DNA from: UA16 sp905478895
GTDB taxonomy: Bacteria > Bacteroidota > Bacteroidia > Flavobacteriales_D > Sanyastnellaceae
Reading direction: 5' to 3'
DNA length: 64,000 bases
Assembly (NCBI GenBank): GCA_943788495.1
Contig: CALSQO010000002.1
Span: 310,001-374,000, forward strand
Part shown: one piece after another, positions 54,626 through 63,144 of the stretch
Position numbering within the stretch: position 1 is the stretch's first letter
Layout: every line of letters starts with the position of its first letter
Translations under genes and position numbers: made by a program
The notes under the pieces: generated by a model
What the model saw: only the letters and a program-made list of their open reading frames with translations
Told to the model about the DNA's origin: nothing
Database searches by the model: none

Positions 54626-55630
54626 TCAGAAAACGGGGCAAGGCAGGTAGCGCGGCGACTTCGCCCGACTGCGCTGTTGCGTTTGCCAGTTGTAACTCAA
54701 TACGATTTCATGGCTTCCGCCCGTTGTGGCCAAGCCCAAGGTGCTCAAGGTCATATCATAGCTGTAACCCACCTTCCAATTCTCTTGTCCATAACCGAGG
54801 ATTACGCTCACAGCGTCCACGTCGGCTCCGCCTTCAATGGTGTGCCCAAAGGGCAATCCCTGGTACCACAGTCCGAAACTCAACGGTTTCGTGTCGTAAT
54901 ACACGCCCAAGTCCATTTGGTTAAACGGTCCTTGCGCCATGTAATTGAATGCGACAACCAAATCGCCGTGGTGTTTCTTGTGCATGTAATCCACCAGAGG
55001 CATTCGGAACCCTCCATGAACCGAAGCTTTGACATCCATCGGGTCAATGAACATTGGATTTAGGCTTTCGTTCGGATTATTCAAGTGATCAAAGGAGAAT
55101 CCCAACCAGGTGAATTGTCCGGTCAACAGCATTCCCGCCGCAAAATCAAAGTAGTGCTGAGCAACGCTTGGACGGTCTTCAATGGAAGAGACTTGTGGGC
55201 CTCGAATCAATTGATCTCCGAAGGTCAAATCTTGCATTTGGATCGAACGCGAAGCCAAACCGGCCTGCAATGCAGGTCGCAAGCGCCATCCGTTTCCAAG
55301 CGGCACTTCGTAGGCGAATTGTCCAGCAATTCGCGTGGTTTGTAGGCCGCCGGCACCGGCTTCTTCGTTGCTGAATAATATACCAAATCCACTGTTCAAA
55401 TTCCGGTTGTACCAGTCGTGTGCGACGTGCATAGCGACATACGAACCCGGCATGGAAGCCCACTGGTTCCGGTAAACGCTGGAGACACGTGCGTCGTCCG
55501 AAGAACCAGCAAAGGCAGGATTTACAATCGTTGGAATGGCATTGGATTGCGTGAAACGCAGATCTTGTGCCAAGCCTTGACTGGTCAAAAGGGTGAAGGT
55601 CAAAAGACCAATGATGTTAAACGCTTTCAT
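54626..55630 (-). CDS. PorP/SprF-family T9SS-associated outer-membrane protein
   Basis: A 334-residue exported barrel with signal peptide (about residues 1-21, ending GLAQ). The opening DLRFTQSNAIPTIVNPAFAGSSDDARVSSVYRNQWASMPGSYV is the PorP/SprF signature, followed by GFGILFSNEEAGAGGLQTTRI and strands to LSYNWQTQQRSRAKSPRYLPCPVF. SprF-like proteins help T9SS to attach SprB-like giant adhesins that carry type B sorting domains. Here it lies 42 bases downstream of exactly such a gene. I start at ATG 55630. Confidence 0.9.
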   Translation of the reverse strand: MKAFNIIGLLTFTLLTSQGLAQDLRFTQSNAIPTIVNPAFAGSSDDARVSSVYRNQWASMPGSYVAMHVAHDWYNRNLNSGFGILFSNEEAGAGGLQTTRIAGQFAYEVPLGNGWRLRPALQAGLASRSIQMQDLTFGDQLIRGPQVSSIEDRPSVAQHYFDFAAGMLLTGQFTWLGFSFDHLNNPNESLNPMFIDPMDVKASVHGGFRMPLVDYMHKKHHGDLVVAFNYMAQGPFNQMDLGVYYDTKPLSFGLWYQGLPFGHTIEGGADVDAVSVILGYGQENWKVGYSYDMTLSTLGLATTGGSHEIVLSYNWQTQQRSRAKSPRYLPCPVF

Positions 55631-55672
55631 GGCGCGAGGGGATATCAATTGAAATGTCATGGTTCGATTTTT

Positions 55673-58429
55673 TTACTGAACGATCAGGGTTACATCACCT
55701 GCTTTGGTTACGCGGTGACCATTGCTAAACTGGGCGGTGGCTTTCCAAGCATAGACGTCTTGTCGGGCCAAAATCCCTTGGTAGTATCCGTCCCAACCAA
55801 CATAAACATCGGTCGATCGGAAGATCAACTCTCCCCACTTGTTGAAGATGATGAGCTCATAGTCAACAATTCCAGTGTGATGAGGGTGGAAGATGTCATT
55901 GTCGAGGGCTGCAGGGTCGTATCCACCGCCGTTTCCGCCGCCGTTGATGGGCGTGAATGCAGTCGGGAACTCCATGAATCCGCCGGTTGTTGCTTCTACT
56001 GCATGCTCCAATGTATACGAGGTTGGGCAGTTGAAAGCGTTGTTCGCGGTCAGCGTCACATCGTAGATTCCGGGTTCGGTGTAGAAATGGATGGGATCCG
56101 CTTCGGTGCTAACCTGGCCATCGCCAAAGTTCCAAAGGAATTCAACGGACGCATCATCCGAAAGGTTGACAAACTCCACCGGCTGGTCGGGTACGATCAC
56201 TTCGGTGGGGCTGTTCACAAATGCGGCAGTTGCAGAAGGGAATACTTCGACCGCGCCATAGTGAATCACTTCTTCTTCTTGGCCTTCGAAGCCAATGACC
56301 GTGAGGGAGACATTGTACGTTCCAGGCCGTGTGAATACATGAACAGGAGATTCCTCTGAAGTCATCTGATCATCGTCAAAGTTCCAAACGTATCCAGCAC
56401 CGTGGTTGGAGTTGTTTTCGAATGCAACCATGAGAGGAGCACAACCGCTGCCGCTTCCCACGAAACTCGCTACAGGATGCGGAGACAAGATGTTGATCTG
56501 CTCCGTGTGTGCATCAGCGCAAATGCCGTTGTCGACGAGCAGTGTGATGTTGTACGTTCCCCACGAATCAAAGGTGTGGAAAATCGGTTGGTCACCTACC
56601 ACTTCATCGCCATCACCAAAGCTCCAGTATTGAACCGCGCTCGCCGAGGCTAAGCTGTTGTTGTTGATGCCTACCGTAGTGTTCGGGTACGTTTGAATCG
56701 CAGGAGTCACGCTGAACTGAGCTGCTGGCATAGGGTAAACCTCAACACCAACGGTGACCGTGTCGACGCATCCGTATGCGCTCAATGCAATCAACTCTAC
56801 CTGGAAGGTTTGGTCTTCATTCGTGGTATTCACGAATACGTGCTCAGGATTGGTCTCATTTGATGAGGTAGATCCGTCTCCGAAATTCCAGATAAATGAG
56901 GAAGCGCCTTCGGACTGGTTGATCAATTGACCATCAACTGGAGAACATCCTTGGCCAATCATATCAAATTGGGCGTTCAAATGCGGGGCAACATCAAAAG
57001 CAACACTGGATGAAGCTTCGCAGTTGTGCTCATTGGTCACACTCAAAATCGTGGTGTACGTGATCAACGTTTCGGTCGGATTGAAGAACGTCTTGGTGTG
57101 CAGCGAATCGCTGATCGCACTGAACTCTCCGTTGCCATAATTCCAAGAAACAGAAGTGTTTCCCACGCTGTTATTGGCGAATGTGGCATTTACCGGGTAG
57201 CATCCTGCAAGGCTGTCCAAAGCAATGTCAGCCACAGGCCTTCCGAAAACAATGACTTCTGCAGAAGTACTATCCGCGCATCCTGCAGCATTTGTTGCGA
57301 GTAGCGAAACCGTGAACGTCGAATCGTTTGTTGACTCGGTTGCAAAAACGTGCATGGGGTTGTTTTCAACAGATGATGTGCCATCGCCAAACGTCCATGA
57401 CGTGCTGCCTGTTGCGTTCACAGCGTTGCTCGTGAAATTGACTTCAAGGGGCGTGCAAGCAGCCTCAGGAGCATCAAAAGCAGCGGTTACATTGGGGTGC
57501 ACGATATGCGCCAACCCCGATGCTGCTGAACATCCAAAGTCCGTGAAAGCCAACTGAGTCAGTTCAATCACCAGGTCTTCTGCATTTTCGTTGGCCAGGC
57601 TGATGATGATGCTGTCTGCTGGATTGGTCATCAATGTTCCATTGTTGAACTCGATTGCGGTGCTGTCTGCAAATTGAGCATCATTGAAGATCATCCATTC
57701 CTCGCCGGAGCAAGATGCCGCAGATGAAGTTGAAAGGCTCAATACAGGCACAGGGTGCACCGTGACCATTATTTCGGTCGAGTCTTGGCAACCAAATGGA
57801 GATGTAACGGCCAAACCAATGGTGTGCTGTGCATCAGCTCCCGTGATTCCGTCCAGCGTCGCGTTCAATGAATCGCCCATGAAAGTGCTTCCATTGAAGT
57901 TCCAAGTGGCACTCACGTTGTCATTCGATTCCAATGCAAAATTGGCATCGAGCGGAGCACAACCCTCTGTGGCACCCATCCAAGCAGCAACAACGGCTGG
58001 GAAAACGGTGATGACTTCCTCGTGAACATCGCTGCAACCCAAATGGTGCATCGCAGTGAGGCTAACGGAATAATCCATGGTTGATTCGGCACCTTCAAAC
58101 GAATGAAGGATGCTCGCAAATCCATTGTTGGATTCATCATTTCCATTTCCAAAGTCCAGGTGGAAGCTATCCGCTCGTTCACTCATATTGATGAATGAAG
58201 CTTCGTGTGGAGCACATCCTTCCGTATCAGGGGTTGAGAATGCCGCGATCGGTTGTGGCTTTACGTCAACGTCTGCACTTGCAGTTCCCGTGCAGCCGAA
58301 TGCATTGGATCCCTTGGTATTCAATGGAGAACGTCGCCAAATCCATATCGGTATTGCTCCAGCTATGCGTTGGCGTGCTCTCGTTGGACAATGTCCCGTC
58401 ACCAAAGGACCAAAACCCAGTGGTTGCAT
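55673..58429 (-). CDS. giant PKD-repeat adhesin, C-terminal fragment with T9SS type B domain
   Basis: This is the second part of a surface adhesin begun at 62606. Its first 39 codons (58429-58313) are an out-of-frame overlap; true sequence starts with GSNAFGCTGTASADVDVKPQPIAAF at 58312. About nine PKD-like repeats follow (for example FIWNFGDGSTSSNETNPEHVF, YVWNFDDDQMTSEESPVHVF, FLWNFGDGQVSTEADPIHFY), each closed by Cys and P-x-A-x-F. The last ~95 residues (FMEFPTAFTPINGGG, YELIIFNKWGELIFRSTDVYVGWDGYYQG, DVYAWKATAQFSNGHRV) are a gliding-type/T9SS type B sorting domain. The SprF-like partner follows by 42 bases. Confidence 0.9.
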   Translation of the reverse strand: MQPLGFGPLVTGHCPTRARQRIAGAIPIWIWRRSPLNTKGSNAFGCTGTASADVDVKPQPIAAFSTPDTEGCAPHEASFINMSERADSFHLDFGNGNDESNNGFASILHSFEGAESTMDYSVSLTAMHHLGCSDVHEEVITVFPAVVAAWMGATEGCAPLDANFALESNDNVSATWNFNGSTFMGDSLNATLDGITGADAQHTIGLAVTSPFGCQDSTEIMVTVHPVPVLSLSTSSAASCSGEEWMIFNDAQFADSTAIEFNNGTLMTNPADSIIISLANENAEDLVIELTQLAFTDFGCSAASGLAHIVHPNVTAAFDAPEAACTPLEVNFTSNAVNATGSTSWTFGDGTSSVENNPMHVFATESTNDSTFTVSLLATNAAGCADSTSAEVIVFGRPVADIALDSLAGCYPVNATFANNSVGNTSVSWNYGNGEFSAISDSLHTKTFFNPTETLITYTTILSVTNEHNCEASSSVAFDVAPHLNAQFDMIGQGCSPVDGQLINQSEGASSFIWNFGDGSTSSNETNPEHVFVNTTNEDQTFQVELIALSAYGCVDTVTVGVEVYPMPAAQFSVTPAIQTYPNTTVGINNNSLASASAVQYWSFGDGDEVVGDQPIFHTFDSWGTYNITLLVDNGICADAHTEQINILSPHPVASFVGSGSGCAPLMVAFENNSNHGAGYVWNFDDDQMTSEESPVHVFTRPGTYNVSLTVIGFEGQEEEVIHYGAVEVFPSATAAFVNSPTEVIVPDQPVEFVNLSDDASVEFLWNFGDGQVSTEADPIHFYTEPGIYDVTLTANNAFNCPTSYTLEHAVEATTGGFMEFPTAFTPINGGGNGGGYDPAALDNDIFHPHHTGIVDYELIIFNKWGELIFRSTDVYVGWDGYYQGILARQDVYAWKATAQFSNGHRVTKAGDVTLIVQ

Positions 58430-61400
58430 TGTTCATCTCAGGCATGGTCAAAACCAGTGGCGAACAAGCCTCAGTTTCAGCCAATACCAAATTGAACTCA
58501 GGGGCGGGGAGCACCTCAATGTCCAATGTGCGCTCATCGGTGCATCCCAGATTATCAATCGCCAATAGCGTGACGGTAAAGGTACTTGCATCATCGCCCG
58601 CTGCGTTGAATTCATGATCCACTGTTGGAGCCATATTGAATTCGCCTGGGAGAAGAACGTCGCCGAAATTCCAGATGTATGCATCGCCGTTTGTACTGGC
58701 GTTGTCAAATGTGGTCAATAACGGCTCACAACCGCTCACTTCTGATGCTGTGAATGCTGCCACAGGTTGTGGCTTGATGAAGACTTCTGCAGACGTTGTC
58801 CCGGCGCAACCGTTTTCGGTTTGTGCGGAGAACGTTACGGTAGCGGCCATCAATTCACCGGTATTGTTTTCCCAGGTGTATGATGGAGTGGCTTCGTTGG
58901 AAGTGTTTCCATCGCCGAAGTCCCATGTGATGTTGAGTGCGTTGGCAATGGCGGGCAGATCGATGCTCAATGGTGAGCATACCGAATCATTTCCGAGGTC
59001 CAGCGCAAAGTCCGCACCGGGGTGTACCGTGACTTCTTGGGTAGTTGTATCGGCGCATCCCAGGTTGTCGGTTGCTGTGAGGGTCACGGCAAACGTTTCC
59101 GAGGCCTCGCCTGCGAAGAATACCATGCTGGGGTTGATTTCGTTGGAAGCATCTCCGTTTCCGAAGTTCCAATCGAAGGCATCCGCGTTTGTACTGTTGT
59201 TGCCAAACTGGCTAACCAAAGGTTCGCATCCGTTGTCGAAATCGGTGCTAAACTCGGCCACAGGTTGTGGCTTGATGAAGACTTCTGCAGACGTTGTCCC
59301 GGCGCAACCGTTTTCGGTTTGTGCGGAGAACGTTACGGTAGCGGCCATCAATTCACCGGTATTGTTTTCCCAGGTGTATGATGGAGTGGCTTCGTTGGAA
59401 GTGTTTCCATCGCCGAAGTCCCATGTGATGTTGAGTGCGTTGGCAATGGCGGGCAGATCGATGCTCAATGGTGAGCATACCGAATCATTTCCGAGGTCCA
59501 GCGCAAAGTCCGCACCGGGGTGTACCGTGACTTCTTGGGTAGTTGTATCGGCGCATCCCAGGTTGTCGGTTGCTGTGAGGGTCACGGCAAACGTTTCCGA
59601 GGCCTCGCCTGCGAAGAATACCATGCTGGGGTTGATTTCGTTGGAAGCATCTCCGTTTCCGAAGTTCCAATCGAAGGCATCCGCGTTTGTACTGTTGTTG
59701 CCAAACTGGCTAACCAAAGGTTCGCATCCGTTGTCGAAATCGGTGCTAAACTCGGCCACAGGTTGTGGCTTGATGAAGACTTCTGCAGACGTTGTCCCGG
59801 CGCAACCGTTTTCGGTTTGTGCGGAGAACGTTACGGTAGCGGCCATCAATTCACCGGTATTGTTTTCCCAGGTGTATGTTGGAGTGGCTTCGTTGGAAGT
59901 GTTTCCATCGCCGAAGTCCCATGTGATGTTTTCGACGCCGTCGAAAGCAGGCATGGTCAAGGTCAAAGGAGAGCATACGGAATCGATTCCGAAGTTGAGA
60001 TCGACCATAGCAGCTGGGAACACCGTTACCGCTTTTGTGGCAGAATCGCTGCAGCCCAATGCATGGGTGACGGTGAACGTGATGTCAAATTCGGTGTTGT
60101 CCCCATTGGTTGTGAATTGCTCGGTTGCATTTTCGGTTGAAGCCGTTTCGCCATTGCCGAAATCCCAAGAGAAAGCATCTGCGAGGTTGGCTTCGCTCAT
60201 GAAGTTTACCGCAAGGGGCTCACAACCTGAATCGATGTCCGTGCTAAATTCAGCAGTTGGGGTAGGCTTGACTTGCAACAAGGCTACTGCCATTCCTCCG
60301 CAACCAAATTCCGTTTCAGCCTCCAAAGTAAGGATGGATGCGACAGCCGCGTCGGTTTCGTTTTCCCAGACGTGGGTAGGGCCATTTTCAGTGGAGGTCG
60401 TTCCGTCACCAAAGTTCCAATCGAAATTGTAAAGTCCATCAAATGAAGGCAAGGTCAATTCGACAGGAGCGCAAGTCGGCGCAGCTGTCAAATCCAATGC
60501 AAAGTCAGCGGCAGGGTAAACCGTGATGGTCTGTGTTGCAACATCGGAGCAGCCTAGATCGTCCATCGCGGTCAAAGTGACTTGGAAATTCGTCACTTCT
60601 CCGGCGGTGGAGAAGGCATAGGAAGCCGTTTCTCCATCATCCGTAATGCCATTGCCGAAATCCCAGATGTAACTATCGGCGTTGGTTGTGGTGTTTTCAA
60701 AGTTTGCAGCTAGTGGCTCGCAACCATCTACTTCATCTGAACTGAAAGAAGCCACAGGTTGGGGCCGAATGTAAACCGTTTCGGTGTGCATGTCGGTGCA
60801 ACCAAAAGGGGACGTACCCGCATACGTAATGGAGACACCCATCAAACCCGCACCGGTATTCTGATAAAAGACATTGGGTGCTTCCGCGGTGGAAGTAGCG
60901 CCGTTGCCCAGGTTCCATTCGTGAGTGACGGATCCATTGACGATTGGCAATGTGAATTCCAGTGGTGAGCAAACCGAGTCGGTTGGCAAAGCGAAACTGA
61001 AATCCGCTTGTGGGTATACTTCTGCAACTTGTGCGTTGGAATCGTGGCATCCATTGGCCGCAAGGGCGATGAGTTCAATCTCTGCATTTGCAATGAAATC
61101 CCCGCTGTTTTCCAATGCTGTGTTCCAGTTGCTTGACGAAGAAGCCAAGGCACCATCCAACCACCATTCGTAGTTGATCGCACCCAAAGAGGCGTTCGTA
61201 ATGACGGGAGTGAAAGGCGCACATCCGGCATCAGCAGCCATCGTGAAATCAGCGATGGCCGAAGGCAATGCTTCGATTGCGATTGATTCCGATGTTGTGC
61301 AGCCTTCATTTGAAGTGGCCGTTACAGCAATCTCGTGCATGGGGTTTTCACCCAAGGCAGTGGTTAACACGTGCGCAATTTCCTCGCCCGATGCCATAGC

Positions 61401-62606
61401 TGTGCCCAAGTCCCAGTCGAACGTGCTTGCAAAGACACCGTCTGCGGAAAGAGTCACCTCCAATGGGGAGCAGCCCGTATCAACAGAAGAGATAATGCCC
61501 ACGGTGGGGTTGGGATGTACCGAAACCAATTGCGAAGTTGATGCGGTGCACTCAGGTGTTGTGACGACCAACGAAACATTGTAATCGCCTGTGAATGCGT
61601 AGCCATTCGATGGGCTTGATTCATAGCTTTCATTTCCGTCGCCAAATGTCCATTGCCAACCTGTGATGTTGGAAGTGGCATGTGCCGTTGATTGATCAAC
61701 GAAAACCGTTGGCTCGCCTTGGCAGACTGCATCATATGAGAAATCAGCAATTGGTTCAGGATGAACCGTGATGATTTCTTGGGAAGAAGATTGGCATCCG
61801 TTCCAACCCGTCACTGCGACGGCAACGGGATAATTGCCCACGGCATCAAATGTGACCGACTCCAAGTTTGTTCCGCTGTAGAACATGGGTTGATCGGTGT
61901 TGTATGTCCACACGTAGATGTATGAATTGGTCGCTGAAACTTCCGCTGAAAATGTAACTTCTCCACAGCCTTCTGTTGCTGTGAATGTGGTTTGGACAAT
62001 GGGATTTTCCAGTACGTCTACCACGATGCTAGAAGTATCGGTGCAAGTAGCGTCTGCTCCAGGAATAGAAATAACGCTTTGTACTTCGTAGGTCCCTGGG
62101 TTTTGAAAAGTGAAACTCACATTGCCGGCACCGGTTGGAAGGAAAATGTCATTCGCACCAAAGTTCCAAGTGTAATCGACGCCGACTGCACCTTGGGAAA
62201 ATTGAATGGCATTGCCTTGGCAGATCAATGTATCGCTGCTCGTGAAATTGCTTTCAGGCATTCCGATGTTAAAATGCCCCACAATTTCACATGTACCGTC
62301 TGCTTCGGAAAGCACAACCGTGTAATTGTTAGCGCTGCCGTCGTAGACGTGCGTTAATGGGACATCATCAACGATGAATGTTCCGATTGCTTCTGTGCTG
62401 GATCCATCCCCCCAATCAACGACTAAGTCGGACCAAGCCGATGAAGCCTCGATTTGAAGCTCGTTGGAACCCGAGCAGCTGTACCAAGAAGGGTTATTGG
62501 TGGCAATGCCATCAAAACCCAATACTGTCGCGCATTGCGCGAGGATTGTTTGAGGCAACAATAAGCTGCCCAACAATGCGAATGATATGATTTTTAAGCG
62601 GATCAT
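58266..62606 (-). CDS. giant PKD-repeat adhesin, N-terminal fragment before frameshift
   Basis: This 1446-residue part has a signal peptide (about residues 1-23, ending ILAQ) and about 17 PKD-like repeats, most with W-x-F-G-D/N-G, a Cys and a PxPxAxFS linker. Two consecutive 166-residue units are identical in DNA (58761-59756). The frame is lost at GGG (plus-strand CCC 58311-58313): it then reads IQCIRLHGNCKCRR to a stop at 58266. Deleting one base joins EYQ to GSNAFGCTG and gives one protein of about 2310 residues in the style of SprB-like adhesins. It lies 37 bases downstream of the YkgJ-like gene. Confidence 0.9.
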   Translation of the reverse strand: MIRLKIISFALLGSLLLPQTILAQCATVLGFDGIATNNPSWYSCSGSNELQIEASSAWSDLVVDWGDGSSTEAIGTFIVDDVPLTHVYDGSANNYTVVLSEADGTCEIVGHFNIGMPESNFTSSDTLICQGNAIQFSQGAVGVDYTWNFGANDIFLPTGAGNVSFTFQNPGTYEVQSVISIPGADATCTDTSSIVVDVLENPIVQTTFTATEGCGEVTFSAEVSATNSYIYVWTYNTDQPMFYSGTNLESVTFDAVGNYPVAVAVTGWNGCQSSSQEIITVHPEPIADFSYDAVCQGEPTVFVDQSTAHATSNITGWQWTFGDGNESYESSPSNGYAFTGDYNVSLVVTTPECTASTSQLVSVHPNPTVGIISSVDTGCSPLEVTLSADGVFASTFDWDLGTAMASGEEIAHVLTTALGENPMHEIAVTATSNEGCTTSESIAIEALPSAIADFTMAADAGCAPFTPVITNASLGAINYEWWLDGALASSSSNWNTALENSGDFIANAEIELIALAANGCHDSNAQVAEVYPQADFSFALPTDSVCSPLEFTLPIVNGSVTHEWNLGNGATSTAEAPNVFYQNTGAGLMGVSITYAGTSPFGCTDMHTETVYIRPQPVASFSSDEVDGCEPLAANFENTTTNADSYIWDFGNGITDDGETASYAFSTAGEVTNFQVTLTAMDDLGCSDVATQTITVYPAADFALDLTAAPTCAPVELTLPSFDGLYNFDWNFGDGTTSTENGPTHVWENETDAAVASILTLEAETEFGCGGMAVALLQVKPTPTAEFSTDIDSGCEPLAVNFMSEANLADAFSWDFGNGETASTENATEQFTTNGDNTEFDITFTVTHALGCSDSATKAVTVFPAAMVDLNFGIDSVCSPLTLTMPAFDGVENITWDFGDGNTSNEATPTYTWENNTGELMAATVTFSAQTENGCAGTTSAEVFIKPQPVAEFSTDFDNGCEPLVSQFGNNSTNADAFDWNFGNGDASNEINPSMVFFAGEASETFAVTLTATDNLGCADTTTQEVTVHPGADFALDLGNDSVCSPLSIDLPAIANALNITWDFGDGNTSNEATPSYTWENNTGELMAATVTFSAQTENGCAGTTSAEVFIKPQPVAEFSTDFDNGCEPLVSQFGNNSTNADAFDWNFGNGDASNEINPSMVFFAGEASETFAVTLTATDNLGCADTTTQEVTVHPGADFALDLGNDSVCSPLSIDLPAIANALNITWDFGDGNTSNEATPSYTWENNTGELMAATVTFSAQTENGCAGTTSAEVFIKPQPVAAFTASEVSGCEPLLTTFDNASTNGDAYIWNFGDVLLPGEFNMAPTVDHEFNAAGDDASTFTVTLLAIDNLGCTDERTLDIEVLPAPEFNLVLAETEACSPLVLTMPEMNNATTGFWSFGDGTLSNESTPTHSWSNTDMDLATFSIEYQGIQCIRLHGNCKCRR
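58761..59930. repeat. perfect 498-bp tandem repeat inside the PKD adhesin gene
   Basis: Unit 1 (58761-59258) and unit 2 (59259-59756) look identical base for base over 498 bp (166 codons, two PKD-like repeats each). A third partial copy (59757-59930, 174 bp) differs at one base (59879, T for A) and then diverges. Identity at silent positions points to very recent duplication or gene conversion. Such a repeat is easily collapsed or expanded in assembly. Confidence 0.92.
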
Positions 62607-62643
62607 ATCGCCTTTTACGGCAATAATCCGCGTAGGTTACATT

Positions 62644-63144
62644 TTAAAGGCTGTCAGCGGCTTCCATCATCTTCTGAACAATCGAGGAGACTGCGGGGCA
62701 CAAATGCGCATTTTGTTCCGTCAAGTTCAAAATCCCGGCCATGTTTTTTCGATTCGTGTGGGGATATTCGCGGCACGCTTGCGGACGCACATCGTAAATC
62801 GAGCAGGCATTGGTTGCTGGTTCAAGGAAGGAGCAAGGGGAAGACTGCAACACCCAATCCCCTTCATCATCTCGCTTCAAATATTGCCTTGAAAACTGTG
62901 AGATGGACATCCGCTGTGCCTTGGCAATGCGTTGAATGTCGCGCTCCTTGAAGATCGGGCTCGTTGTTTTGCAGCAATGCGCACAGGTGAGGCAATCGAC
63001 CGTTTCGAAAACGGCATCATGAGTGCTTTCAAAATGCTCATCCAAAGCCTTTGGAGGCTGTTTTTTCCACCGTCGGAATTGCTTCTTGATGGCCTTTCTG
63101 TGCTTGGCGGACCAGAGCAAGTGTTGCTTTAATTCAGGTTTCAA
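62644..63144 (-). CDS. YkgJ-family cysteine-cluster protein
   Basis: A 166-residue cytoplasmic protein with a basic N-terminus (KHRKAIKKQFRRWKKQ). The cluster VDCLTCAHCCKTTSPIF, then CSFLEPATNACSIYDVRPQACREYPH, gives the C-x2-C-x2-CC and later Cys set of the YkgJ (CxxCxxCC) family, thought to bind zinc or an iron-sulfur cluster. The function is unknown. It overlaps the cytochrome peroxidase gene upstream by four bases, so the two are coupled. Confidence 0.85.
   Translation of the reverse strand: MKPELKQHLLWSAKHRKAIKKQFRRWKKQPPKALDEHFESTHDAVFETVDCLTCAHCCKTTSPIFKERDIQRIAKAQRMSISQFSRQYLKRDDEGDWVLQSSPCSFLEPATNACSIYDVRPQACREYPHTNRKNMAGILNLTEQNAHLCPAVSSIVQKMMEAADSL

Noticed and set aside
58761..59930. 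Direct repeats as a possible CRISPR array
   Set aside because: Repeat units are 498 bp, in frame and protein-coding, with no spacers and no cas genes.
58636..60432. Long plus-strand open frame of 598 codons across the PKD repeats
   Set aside because: It is antisense to the adhesin and is long only because the repeat is stop-free in that frame; its own sequence just mirrors the repeat and has no start signal or family likeness.
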